Source: Thiothrix caldifontis (lineage in GTDB: Bacteria; Pseudomonadota; Gammaproteobacteria; Thiotrichales; Thiotrichaceae). From it: DNA of 64,000 bases. This document shows positions 1 to 8,489 of this stretch, piece by piece; within the stretch, counting starts at the first letter, position 1, and each line of letters opens with the position of its first letter. The translations under genes and the position numbers were made by a program. Where the stretch lies: positions 180,845-244,844 of the forward strand of contig NZ_FNQP01000003.1 in NCBI RefSeq assembly GCF_900107695.1. The letters run 5' to 3'. The notes beneath the pieces are model-generated. The model worked only from the letters and a program-made list of their open reading frames with translations, made no database searches and was not told where the DNA came from.

Positions 1-1
1 G

Positions 2-349
2 CGTATTGCGGCGCATCCAGTGCTGACCTATATTTTCGGGTTTACCGGGCGCTCCAAAATCCACGAAACGTTTCGCAATGCGGGGTTGGAATTGGATGTA
101 ACGTTTGCGGCGACCGATACCGATGTGATTATTAGCTACGTGCGGCTGGGGTTTGGCGCGGGGATTATTGCGAAGATGGCGTATTCACATATTCACGATG
201 ACGATTTGGTACTGCGGGATTTATCGCAATTGCTGCCCGTGTCGACGACCCGCGTGGCGTGGCTGAAAAATAAGTATCTCAAGCAATATGTGATGGATAT
301 GGTGGACTTACTGGTGGAGCAGGGGGAGAGTGAGGAGTGGTATGCGTAA
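2..349 (+). CDS. cysB: CysB-like LysR-family regulator, C-terminal part
   Basis: Partial gene cut by the window edge; reading frame 2 is open from base 2 to the TAA at 347-349, giving about 115 residues. The segment HPVLTYIFGFTGRSKI followed by FAATDTDVIISYVRLGFG matches the effector-binding domain end of CysB/Cbl, the LysR-family activators of sulfate assimilation that sense N-acetylserine. Later residues (RVAWLKNKYLKQYVMD) fit the usual CysB C-terminal helix. The DNA-binding N-terminus is outside the window, so CysB and a CysB-like paralogue cannot be told apart. Confidence 0.85.
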   Translation, partial: RIAAHPVLTYIFGFTGRSKIHETFRNAGLELDVTFAATDTDVIISYVRLGFGAGIIAKMAYSHIHDDDLVLRDLSQLLPVSTTRVAWLKNKYLKQYVMDMVDLLVEQGESEEWYA

Positions 350-395
350 GCTTTGCTGCTGCGCTATGATGCGCGTTCAAACAAAAGGTTTTTAC

Positions 396-1064
396 ATGAA
401 GCATAGATTGATAACGAGTAGCCTACTCGCCCTAACCCTCGGCATGGCTGGCTGCGACTCATCCCCCAGCCAAAAGCCGGAAGATTTACCTTGGCAAGTG
501 ACCAGCACTGCGGAGGGTAATACGCAAGTATTCCATTTAGATGTTGGTAAAGTCACCCTGAAGGAGGTCATTGAGCGTTTCCACAGCTTCCCTGAAATGG
601 CGGTGTTTGCGCATGAAAGCGGCAAACGTAGCCTCGAAGCCTATTTCAGTACCATGCGGATTGGCTTATTTGAAGCCAAACTCATTGCGGAATTGCAAGC
701 CGAGCCTGCTATGTTGGACAGTTTTCAGACCAATCATACCAAGCGCGAAGGCATGGCGAGCGGGCAGTGGAAATACACGCTCTCGGAAGCCGATATGAAA
801 ATTGCCAACGGTTTACGGGTACAGCGTCTGATTTACATGCCAATGATTGATTACGACCTCGACATCGTGGTGGCGCGGTTCGGTGAGCCGGAAGAACGGG
901 TGGCGTCCTCGCAGGCGGGGATCGAATACTGGTTCTACCCCAGCAAAGGCTTGACGATTGCGATGAATACCGACGGCAAAGAGATTCTTTATTACACGGC
1001 TAAAGCGGATTTCGCCGCCCTAAAACAGACTTTGCTGGAGGCAAAACCCACTAATGACCGATAA
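396..1064 (+). CDS. Hypothetical lipoprotein
   Basis: 222 residues. I chose ATG 396 because it gives a lipoprotein signal (MKHRLITS, hydrophobic stretch, lipobox LGMAGC with Cys20); the frame is open further upstream without a better start. It is therefore predicted to be lipidated and membrane-anchored. The mature part has no family I recognise: it contains an N-terminal stretch with the pattern VTLKEVIERFHSFPEM and a C-terminal part ending [11 protein letters not shown]. The stop overlaps the start of the YcgN-family gene by 11 bases, so the two are probably co-transcribed. Function unknown. Confidence 0.75.
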   Translation: MKHRLITSSLLALTLGMAGCDSSPSQKPEDLPWQVTSTAEGNTQVFHLDVGKVTLKEVIERFHSFPEMAVFAHESGKRSLEAYFSTMRIGLFEAKLIAELQAEPAMLDSFQTNHTKREGMASGQWKYTLSEADMKIANGLRVQRLIYMPMIDYDLDIVVARFGEPEERVASSQAGIEYWFYPSKGLTIAMNTDGKEILYYTAKADFAALKQTLLEAKPTNDR

Positions 1065-1533
1065 ATTGCCAGCGACTCCCCGCGCTTTGCCCTGGTGGAA
1101 ACAAAAAAGCCTTGCCGAAATGAATGAAACTGAATGGGAAAGCATTTGCGATAACTGCGCGAAATGCTGCCTGATCAAGCTCGAAGACGAGGAAGACAGC
1201 ACGGTGTATTACACCGATGTGGCGTGCGATTTGCTGGATGGTACGAGTTGCCAGTGCAAAGATTACGCGAATCGCGAAACCCTCGTGCCGGATTGTTTGC
1301 ATTTAACGCCGGATAATTTGGATGAGCTGTATTGGATGCCGCCGAGTTGTGCCTACCGTTTGTTGCACGAAGGCAAGAATTTACCGTCTTGGCATCATCT
1401 GGTGTCGGGGGATAAACAGAGCATTCATCGCATGAAGCAATCGGTGATCGGGCGGTTTACCTATGCCGCCGAGGTGAAGGAAGAAGATTGGGAGGATAGG
1501 GTCGTTACATGGCCGTTGAAGAAGAAAATGTAA
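1054..1533 (+). CDS. YcgN family cysteine cluster protein (UPF0260)
   Basis: 159 residues, close to the usual family length. The N-terminal motif [16 protein letters not shown], the cysteine cluster C32-X2-C35-X2-CC followed by KLEDEE, then ACDLLD and C-X-CKDYANR, and C-terminal PSCAYRLL and [11 protein letters not shown] are all characteristic of the UPF0260/YcgN family. The many conserved cysteines suggest a metal or Fe-S centre, but no biochemical role is established. It lies between a lipoprotein gene and hslR, with overlapping reading frames at both ends, so it is likely part of one transcript. Confidence 0.9.
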   Translation: MTDKLPATPRALPWWKQKSLAEMNETEWESICDNCAKCCLIKLEDEEDSTVYYTDVACDLLDGTSCQCKDYANRETLVPDCLHLTPDNLDELYWMPPSCAYRLLHEGKNLPSWHHLVSGDKQSIHRMKQSVIGRFTYAAEVKEEDWEDRVVTWPLKKKM

Positions 1534-1901
1534 GCCAACGCATTGATAAGTGGTTGTGGGCAGCACGGTTTTTCAAAACCCGCCCGCTGGCAGTGGAAGC
1601 CATTGATGGCGGGCATGTGCAGGTGAATGAGGAGCGTGTTAAACCCTCGCGGCAAGTGCGTATCGGTGACAAGCTGCGCATCAAAAAGGGCTTTGAAACT
1701 TGGACGATTACGGTGCAAGGTTTGAACGAACAGCGCCGCCCCGCCAGTGAGGCCCGTTTGCTGTATGCCGAGTCGGAACATCACCGCGAGCAGCGCGAAG
1801 CGGTGATGGAAGAGCGGCGTTTGCACGGGGTGAATGTGAGGGTGCATAAGCCGGATAAGCGGGAGCGGCGGTTGATCGACAAGTTTAAGCAGGGCTGGTG
1901 A
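1509..1901 (+). CDS. hslR: Heat shock protein 15, S4-type RNA-binding protein
   Basis: 130 residues. An N-terminal S4 RNA-binding domain ([17 protein letters not shown] to about residue 60, including [14 protein letters not shown]) is followed by the basic tail [12 protein letters not shown] segment typical of Hsp15. Hsp15 binds the 50S subunit carrying a nascent chain after premature translation stop and helps recycle it. The start ATG 1509 overlaps the end of the upstream YcgN-family gene by 25 bases. No heat-shock promoter can be assigned directly upstream because the region is coding. Confidence 0.93.
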   Translation: MAVEEENVSQRIDKWLWAARFFKTRPLAVEAIDGGHVQVNEERVKPSRQVRIGDKLRIKKGFETWTITVQGLNEQRRPASEARLLYAESEHHREQREAVMEERRLHGVNVRVHKPDKRERRLIDKFKQGW

Positions 1902-2028
1902 CAAGGTGTTTGCTGGAATTTACGAAACATAAACCTGTTGAACCTGCTAAAGTAGTTATGTACGGGTAACATGGATTATCACGCTCAGCATTACGGCTTG
2001 TTGGGTGTTTATAGAAAAGGAAGTCGCC

Positions 2029-2709
2029 ATGCAACATGTGCTGATTGTGGAAGATGTCCCTGAAACTGCTGAATGGCTAGGTGCTGTCCTGCAACAAGCC
2101 TTTGGGGAGGTGCACCTTAATGTGGCGACTACCTGTCAACAGGCGCGGCAACTATTAGGCAAGGTCAGCATAAACTTAGCACTACTAGACATTAACTTGC
2201 CCGACGGTAGCGGTATCGACTTAGTGGCGGGTGTGCATCAGCATTACCCCAATGCCTATATTGTTATCACGACCATTTTTGATGATGAGGAGCATATCCT
2301 CCAAGCTGTGCAAGCAGGCGCACATGGCTATTTGCTGAAAGACTCGTCTGAGCGGGTATTTATCCAGAAATTACGCGGTATTCTCAGTGGCGATCCGCCG
2401 CTGTCACCGAGTGTATCGCGGCGCATATTGCAGTATTTCTCGGCAGCCGGAAACGCTCATGGCACACCGGATAATCAGCATTCCGCTGTTAATCGCAGCG
2501 ACGTGGCGAGTCTAAGCCCCCGCGAACGCGAAGTGCTAATATTAGTCGCCAAGGGGCTGAGCCGTGGTGATGTGGCTGAATTATTGGGGCTTTCTACCAA
2601 TACCGTAGCGCGGTATATCCGTGATGTGTACCAGAAGCTCAATATATCCAGCCGCGCCGAAGCGGCAGTAGAGGCTTGCCGCATGGGGCTGGTCAAGACA
2701 GATTTTTGA
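2029..2709 (+). CDS. NarL/LuxR-family response regulator
   Basis: 226 residues. The receiver domain (residues 1-120) carries the acidic pair E8-D9, the phospho-acceptor Asp54 in LALLDINLPDG and the conserved Lys in GYLLKDS. The C-terminal LuxR helix-turn-helix (about 160-220) reads SPREREVLILVAKGLSRGD and LGLSTNTVARYIRDVYQKL. I chose ATG 2029, preceded by AAGGA at a normal distance, over the in-frame GTG 2005. It sits 10 bases before a histidine kinase gene, its likely partner. The signal and target genes are unknown. Confidence 0.92.
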   Translation: MQHVLIVEDVPETAEWLGAVLQQAFGEVHLNVATTCQQARQLLGKVSINLALLDINLPDGSGIDLVAGVHQHYPNAYIVITTIFDDEEHILQAVQAGAHGYLLKDSSERVFIQKLRGILSGDPPLSPSVSRRILQYFSAAGNAHGTPDNQHSAVNRSDVASLSPREREVLILVAKGLSRGDVAELLGLSTNTVARYIRDVYQKLNISSRAEAAVEACRMGLVKTDF

Positions 2710-2719
2710 GGTTGCTTGT

Positions 2720-4894
2720 TTGAATTGGCTGCCATCCAAACCCATCATTGCCCCAGCCAATATGTTGCTGGCAGTATTGTTATTCATTGCCGTCACCCAG
2801 ATGACTTCCGCTTACTTATTGACTCAGCAACAATGGACGGGTATCCGGGTCACTGCCACGCCTGCGGATACGCTGCTAATCAAATCCATCAGTGCCAATT
2901 CCCCAGCCTCTGGAAAACTCGCCGCCGGTGAAACCTTGCTTGGCCTGCAAGTCGATGGAAAACTGCTACAGATCAAGCCATTGCTGAACGGTTATGCACC
3001 ACTTTCCCCCGCGACGTTCGCACAACGGGCGGATTTTTATCAGCAACAGCAAACCCTGCACCAAGCTTTTACCCAAAATGCTCAGGTGACTTTTGTGACC
3101 ACGACGGGCAAAACCGTTTCGCTGACACCCGCTGCACGTACCCCAGTTACGGCTATCCCCGCTGTGTTTTGGTTACTGTGCCTTGCAAACATGATTTCGC
3201 CGTTGGTGGGAGCGTTGGTCTGGACATACCGCCCTTATCAAAAAGCATCCCTGTTTTTACTGCTGCATAGCTTGCTGTACTACGTTTTTGCGGTCAGCGG
3301 CGCTGGGGTTATTGCCACGGAGTTTTATATGGAACCGGGCGCATTGCGGCAGAATTTGCTGCTGCAAGCGACTGGCATTAACTTTGCCGCTACGCTGATT
3401 CTGGTCATTCTGTGTGATCTGCCCAAACCGTTGGTGCGCGGGTTGTGGTTGTTTTGGCTGGTTATGGGTTTTACAGCACTCTCCACCGCCAATTATCACT
3501 ACGGCTGGTTTGAAACACCGGGGCATATTTTTTACATACAATACCCCTTTTTGTACGTGATCGTGTTGGGCATTATTGCCCTGCAAATGCACCATACGCG
3601 CCGTCAGCCGGTGGAACGGGCGAGCCTGCATGTTCTCGCGGCAGCTTTTATGTTGCCAAATGCCATTATTATTGCATTGCATGTTTTCCCTATTCTGCTG
3701 GGGAAGCCGCCGATTGTTGGCAATATTTCGGCGCTATTGCTGTTTAACCTCATGGCGATAGGGCTTGGGGTGGGAATTCTCCGCTATCGGCTGTTTGCGA
3801 TTGAATTCTGGTGGCTAAAGTCCATGCTGTGGATTGTGGGGGGCTTGCTGGTCGCGGGTATTGACGTGGCGTTAATGACATTGCTGCAACTGCGAGGTGA
3901 TTATGTGCTGGCAATGTCGGTCATTATTGCAGGCTTTTTGTATTTTCCGCTGCGCCAATGGCTATTGGATAAGATTATTCCAATGGAACGCCAGAATCTC
4001 AGTGATTTTCTGCCCGCTTTGAGCAGCAATCTTGGGAATGCTCTTTCTAAAGAGACCTTTGAACAACGTTGGCAGGAATCTTTGCAGCAGCGCTTCCTGC
4101 CTTTGCATATCGAAAAGTTGTCTTCCACCGTTACCACTACCCACTTGTCAGACAACGGTTTGCACCTCGATGTGCCTAGTCTTGGCAAGCAACATGCGTG
4201 GCGTTTGACCGGCAAACAACGGGCGGCACGGCTGTTTAATAAAACCGACGTCAAACATACCGAGTCGTTGTTAACGGTGGCACGGATGGCCAGTAATGCC
4301 AGCGAAACCCGCCAGCAGGTTATTCTGGAAGAGCGGCGGCGCATAATGCACGATCTGCATGACAGTGTTGGTGCAAAACTGCTAACCCTGAGCCATAAGC
4401 TACCGGATGCAACGCACCGTGAGGATGTGCGGCAGGCACTGATAACTTTACGGGAAACCGTGCGATTATCGCAGCAAGCCAGCCCGACCAAACTGGTGGA
4501 TAATATTGCGGATTGGCGGGCAGAAATTGCCGGGCGAGCAGAAGCCGCAGCAGTCAGGTTACGCTGGCGGCAGGATGAGCGGTTGAATGCTTGCCAATTA
4601 TGCCCACGTAAAATACTGCAATTGTCGCAAATACTCCGTGAAGCCGTCAGCAATGCGTTGAAACATGCCGAACCAGAGACGTTGGAAGTGGGTCTTGCTT
4701 TATCCAGTAATAAGTTGCACCTGATCGTTACCAATGATGGAAAAATATCCCCGCCTGAGCGTTGGCAAGCGGGGACTGGAGTAAACGGTATCCGGCATCG
4801 GGTCGCGGCGTTAGGCGGCGAGGTGGGTTTTTATAGTAGTGATCCTCCCCAATCCAGAATCACCGTGCATATTGTTGTTCCCCTGCAAGCCTGA
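2720..4894 (+). CDS. Multi-span membrane sensor histidine kinase (NarX/LiaS-like kinase core)
   Basis: 724 residues from TTG 2720 (GAGG precedes it); ATG 2762 is an alternative start. Order of parts: one N-terminal membrane segment, a periplasmic segment of about 120 residues with a PDZ-like pattern (IKSISANSPASGKLAAGETLL), about seven membrane spans (residues ~150-420), a HisKA_3 dimerisation segment with EERRRIMHDLHDSVGAKL (His near residue 543-547), and a C-terminal HATPase with the N-box EAVSNALKHAE. It pairs with the adjacent NarL-type regulator. The stimulus is unknown; the PDZ-like part could bind a peptide or misfolded protein, but that is inference. Confidence 0.88.
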   Translation: MNWLPSKPIIAPANMLLAVLLFIAVTQMTSAYLLTQQQWTGIRVTATPADTLLIKSISANSPASGKLAAGETLLGLQVDGKLLQIKPLLNGYAPLSPATFAQRADFYQQQQTLHQAFTQNAQVTFVTTTGKTVSLTPAARTPVTAIPAVFWLLCLANMISPLVGALVWTYRPYQKASLFLLLHSLLYYVFAVSGAGVIATEFYMEPGALRQNLLLQATGINFAATLILVILCDLPKPLVRGLWLFWLVMGFTALSTANYHYGWFETPGHIFYIQYPFLYVIVLGIIALQMHHTRRQPVERASLHVLAAAFMLPNAIIIALHVFPILLGKPPIVGNISALLLFNLMAIGLGVGILRYRLFAIEFWWLKSMLWIVGGLLVAGIDVALMTLLQLRGDYVLAMSVIIAGFLYFPLRQWLLDKIIPMERQNLSDFLPALSSNLGNALSKETFEQRWQESLQQRFLPLHIEKLSSTVTTTHLSDNGLHLDVPSLGKQHAWRLTGKQRAARLFNKTDVKHTESLLTVARMASNASETRQQVILEERRRIMHDLHDSVGAKLLTLSHKLPDATHREDVRQALITLRETVRLSQQASPTKLVDNIADWRAEIAGRAEAAAVRLRWRQDERLNACQLCPRKILQLSQILREAVSNALKHAEPETLEVGLALSSNKLHLIVTNDGKISPPERWQAGTGVNGIRHRVAALGGEVGFYSSDPPQSRITVHIVVPLQA

Positions 4895-4899
4895 AACAG

Positions 4900-5361
4900 T
4901 TAGGGATATTCAAGCACGGCTTGCATCACACGGATATTGGCATCGGGAAATGTTCGCATCACCTTAGTTTTCTCAAGCAGTTTCTGTGCCTCTTCTTTGG
5001 TTCTGCCCGCGTAAACGCCAATAAAGCCATATTCCGCATCGACATTCGTATAGTTGAAGTTAGCCTCGTCATCGCATTGGTAACGGGTGGCAAATACTTT
5101 ATTGTCGGGAAAACGTTTTTGTATATCGCGCCATTGTTTATCTGTCACTGAACAACGTGGAGTCGTCTTCAGTAGAATCGCGTAAAAGGATTCGGATTTG
5201 TAATCAGCCCTTGCTATGTCATCACAAGGTCTTTCAAAGTGAATATCTTGTGTGTCGTCAGTGTGTGGAAATGGGTATACGCGACCTTCTCTAGGGGCTG
5301 AATGAGCGATACTAATAGCAGATAACCAAGCTAATAGTAGCAATAAAAACCGACTCTTCAT
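4900..5361 (-). CDS. Hypothetical secreted protein with four cysteines
   Basis: 153 residues from ATG 5361, preferred over ATG 5379 because it has AAGG upstream and begins directly with a signal peptide (MKSRFLLLLLAWLSA, cleavage after AHSA). The mature protein has Cys pairs (FERPCDDIA, TPRCSVTD, TRYQCDDEA) that may form disulfides and a C-terminal VFIGVYAGRTKEEA-like region reminiscent of SPOR-type repeats, though too weak for assignment. It opens a five-gene minus-strand run of secreted proteins at its downstream end and is convergent with the histidine kinase gene (6-base gap). Function unknown. Confidence 0.7.
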   Translation of the reverse strand: MKSRFLLLLLAWLSAISIAHSAPREGRVYPFPHTDDTQDIHFERPCDDIARADYKSESFYAILLKTTPRCSVTDKQWRDIQKRFPDNKVFATRYQCDDEANFNYTNVDAEYGFIGVYAGRTKEEAQKLLEKTKVMRTFPDANIRVMQAVLEYP

Positions 5362-5481
5362 TTGAAATATTGCCTTCATAATAGTTAAATTTTGAATGAA
5401 AAAGACAGGAATACTGCATTAATAAATCCAATATCCCTGTGGTTTTTTTAGTAAATCCTTTTCAGGAAATCGCTTGAGCCA

Positions 5482-6945
5482 TTAACGCTTGATTTTACAT
5501 GCTTGGATTGCCTGATCGAATGACTTTCCTGTCGCCACTGTATTTTTCAAACATGCAGTACTACTTTGAGCATTGCTCGTACTCGCACATATTTCCACAG
5601 CTTTTTGCCAGTTAACAATATCTTCAGGTTTTCTACCCCATTTATCACCTTCACGCATAACATACATAAAACAATTACCAGGGCTATATTTTGATGTTGT
5701 ACCATCACACAACTTATGCAAATTGCTTTCCGCCCAATATTTTAGCTTGCCATTTTGATCCCATGCAATATTACCTTGAATATATGCTTTACAACCACTA
5801 ACGGCATTATTCATAAAGATGGCTTTGTCTGCAATAGATTTACAGGAGGTACATTTGCGTGCTGCTTCTTCACTTAGTGCAACTCGTTCCATTTGCAAAT
5901 TAATAGTGGCTGCATCATTAGAACCGAAAAACTGATAGTTTTCTAAAGTCAATCGAGTAGACTGGACTCTATAATCTGTATCTGTACTAATATCCACTGA
6001 ACTGTTGTCACTATCTTCGTGATCATTAGTGTTACAGCTTTTACCTTCATACATATCGGCTTGGCTATATAAATTGACTTTAGTTGTTCCGGGTACTAAT
6101 TGTGCACGTACAGCCAAAGCCACCCTAACTTCACTCCCGACACAATAGTTAAAAATTTTTTCATCCGAAGGATTGGTAGTGGTTAGATTAAATTGATGGT
6201 TAATATCAAATGTTCCTGTTTCATTTCGACCATCTTCGCCATCAACGATATTCATAGCGCCTGTCAGCCTAACACTGGCTGGAGTGCCATTGTCGAAAGG
6301 TCCATATATCATACGTATACCAGCAACATCTAGTGCTGATAAATTTCCGTTATTGTTCCAGGTGGGCGAGCAATAATTCATAATAGAAGATTGATCGTAA
6401 GTGGTAATAAAGTAAGTTGGATTTGTGCCCTGAGGCTCGGCGTTACACATTGCCCTATCAGTACGGTTATGTTCATGAGCAAAACCTAATGCATGACCGA
6501 ACTCATGTACTGCAATTGCTCGTATACAATATTCCAAGTTTGCCTGACAACTCGCCTCCCAGTTGTTAAAAGTGAAATTTAGTACCACCCCATTTTCCAT
6601 TCCATCCAATCCAACGCCTAGCGCATTGGTATGAGGCCCTTCATCTGCAATAAGTATGCGTATGCCTTGACTACTGGGAGTGCAATTATCCCAACCAGTA
6701 AAATTAATATTAGAAACCGCATCCCAGCTTCTTTCAACGGCATCTTGTGTCCAGAAACGTCCAGAAGCATTATCAGCAGATGGATTCTCCCAACAAACAG
6801 GAATTAGTAGTCGATTCCATAGTTGTCCAGAATGAGATAATGGTTGTGACACACTTGCGATATCTGGATCCGCCTGCACACTGCTACTCAACACATTTCC
6901 CATTAGCAAACCAATTATAGCCAGAAATAAAACTAACTTTTTCAT
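5482..6945 (-). CDS. Secreted zinc metalloprotease (metzincin, M10/M12-like)
   Basis: 487 residues with a signal peptide (MKKLVLFLAIIGLLMG, cleavage after VQA). The catalytic domain (about residues 40-215) contains the extended zinc motif HEFGHALGFAHEH near residue 147 and the Met-turn SIMNYCSP about 40 residues later, the metzincin signature. A beta-rich middle domain follows, then a Cys-rich C-terminal part (CTSCKSIADKA, CKAYIQGN, CFMYVMREGDKWGR, repeated Ala-Cys-Lys elements) that looks like a separate all-helical module. Exported protein degradation is the likely role; the substrate is unknown. It neighbours a second metalloprotease gene (8490-10724). Confidence 0.85.
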   Translation of the reverse strand: MKKLVLFLAIIGLLMGNVLSSSVQADPDIASVSQPLSHSGQLWNRLLIPVCWENPSADNASGRFWTQDAVERSWDAVSNINFTGWDNCTPSSQGIRILIADEGPHTNALGVGLDGMENGVVLNFTFNNWEASCQANLEYCIRAIAVHEFGHALGFAHEHNRTDRAMCNAEPQGTNPTYFITTYDQSSIMNYCSPTWNNNGNLSALDVAGIRMIYGPFDNGTPASVRLTGAMNIVDGEDGRNETGTFDINHQFNLTTTNPSDEKIFNYCVGSEVRVALAVRAQLVPGTTKVNLYSQADMYEGKSCNTNDHEDSDNSSVDISTDTDYRVQSTRLTLENYQFFGSNDAATINLQMERVALSEEAARKCTSCKSIADKAIFMNNAVSGCKAYIQGNIAWDQNGKLKYWAESNLHKLCDGTTSKYSPGNCFMYVMREGDKWGRKPEDIVNWQKAVEICASTSNAQSSTACLKNTVATGKSFDQAIQACKIKR

Positions 6946-6983
6946 ATTTTTGCTCCTTCGCTAAAAGCATTATTAATTTCTAC

Positions 6984-7544
6984 TTAAACTCCACTTTCAC
7001 GCTTCACGGTAAAAATCCATGAGCTGGTATAAGGTGGTACATGTACACTGCCTTCCATTATGAAGTGGTGACGATCAATGCCTCGACAACTTAATCCTTC
7101 CAATGCAAATTCTTGGTTGCCTTCTTCATTTAGCGTGATTTTGGCTTCACCGGAACGGTACAGTGTCAAGGTTGTTAAAAATACCGAATTATTGCTGGGA
7201 AACATGTCATGAAACTTGCCACTAACAGCATAGGTTTCAGCATCGCGCCCTTCACCATCATGGCGCATGATATTAAATCCCGGATAGGTGTTTATCCTCC
7301 AATCATTGAAATAGCCTATATCAGGCGTATATTCTTCGCCCATACCAAACGATGTATTGCCGTCGTGATATAGACGAATGGATTGGACATGATACGGTGT
7401 ATGATCAAATGCAGCAGGATCAGAACCAGCAGGCAAATCGTACATATCATAAATGCTGCTAAAATAAGGGCGGCACTCATCTGCCAATACCAAGGTCGGT
7501 ATGGTAAGGAATCCGGCACACAGTGCAAACATTAACGTTTTCAT
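6984..7544 (-). CDS. Hypothetical secreted protein, paralogue of the next gene's C-terminal half
   Basis: 186 residues from ATG 7544, which has AAAGGAG upstream; the longer in-frame start at 7589 overlaps the neighbouring coding region and lacks a signal. Signal peptide MKTLMFALCAGFLTIP ends at LADE. The mature protein starts CRPYFSSIYDMYDLPAGS and ends SSWIFTVKRESGV; these align with CQPYFEDMFSKPAG and NKWLFSLKVMN in the C-terminal half of the upstream gene, so the two share a domain of about 165 residues with two conserved cysteines. I do not recognise the family. Likely co-transcribed with its paralogue. Confidence 0.75.
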   Translation of the reverse strand: MKTLMFALCAGFLTIPTLVLADECRPYFSSIYDMYDLPAGSDPAAFDHTPYHVQSIRLYHDGNTSFGMGEEYTPDIGYFNDWRINTYPGFNIMRHDGEGRDAETYAVSGKFHDMFPSNNSVFLTTLTLYRSGEAKITLNEEGNQEFALEGLSCRGIDRHHFIMEGSVHVPPYTSSWIFTVKRESGV

Positions 7545-7558
7545 GATCAAACTCCTTT

Positions 7559-8449
7559 TTAATTCATAACTTTCAATGAAAATAACCATTTATTAATGAC
7601 CCAACTGCCTTCACCGTGAGTGGCTTTAATGGCAAATTGCGCGGGAGTATCATTAATACGGAAACATTCAGGGAAAATTTCTGTGTACCGAGTCGGAGGC
7701 GATCTAGTACTGTCATAAGTGGCAATATACGTTTTGTAAGGCGAACCGTCTTCGCCATGCCCAATCACCAAGGTTTTTCCTCTTGAAAAAGCATAGGGTG
7801 ATGCAGCTTGGTTAAATGCACCCCTGAATCCGAATATGCCATCCACGCCAAGGGGATATTTGGTGAGTATGAAATGGTCTGTTTCATCGGATAAGGGTGG
7901 CATTACTAACGTGCCACCATTTGGCCCCGGAACGTTTTTGGTTAGAATGGAGAAATGCCAGTTATCAGGGAATGCACCTTCGTAATAAATGTGTGTCCCG
8001 TGAACTTGGTATTGTGTGCCAGCAGGTTTGCTAAACATGTCTTCAAAGTAAGGCTGGCAACTGTTGGTAGCGGTTGTGGCATCCTCCCGTTTAATCCAAC
8101 ACCCATCCTCTGCTGAGCCGCGCCCGCCGCCTGATTGATCGCAATGGGCATACGGGTCACGGTGGATTTCACACTTATTATGTACCCATTGTCCTTCTTC
8201 TTCCCAACCGTTTGGGTCAGAAACGTATTCAATACCCCGGCAACGATCATTGCTTTCACACGCCTGTTTGCAGGCATTAATACCGATGTCATAACGGTTT
8301 TCAGCATCGTCATTCAGTACCCAACCGCCGCGTCCATCGCTGGTACGCCAGCCACCGATTCCCTGGTAATTCATCGCAGCCATTACAGTAGATGTCATAA
8401 CACTGAGTAGTGGAATGGCAATTAGAGGAAAATAAAGTAAATGTCTCAT
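7559..8449 (-). CDS. Secreted protein with PAN/Apple-like domain plus unknown domain
   Basis: 296 residues with a signal peptide ending near VMAAM (residue 25). Residues about 28-125 have the spacing of a PAN/Apple-like module: CKQACESNDRCRGIEYV, then CEIHRDPYAHCDQ and GCWIKRED, six cysteines likely disulfide-bonded. Residues about 135-296 form the domain shared with the 186-residue downstream protein (CQPYFED start, NKWLFSLKV end). PAN domains bind protein or carbohydrate, so a surface or extracellular binding role is plausible. A GGAGT sequence precedes the ATG. Part of the secreted-protein cluster. Confidence 0.75.
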   Translation of the reverse strand: MRHLLYFPLIAIPLLSVMTSTVMAAMNYQGIGGWRTSDGRGGWVLNDDAENRYDIGINACKQACESNDRCRGIEYVSDPNGWEEEGQWVHNKCEIHRDPYAHCDQSGGGRGSAEDGCWIKREDATTATNSCQPYFEDMFSKPAGTQYQVHGTHIYYEGAFPDNWHFSILTKNVPGPNGGTLVMPPLSDETDHFILTKYPLGVDGIFGFRGAFNQAASPYAFSRGKTLVIGHGEDGSPYKTYIATYDSTRSPPTRYTEIFPECFRINDTPAQFAIKATHGEGSWVINKWLFSLKVMN

Positions 8450-8489
8450 GGTCGACTCCTTTCCTTAACAGCAAACAGATACGCCGAAT

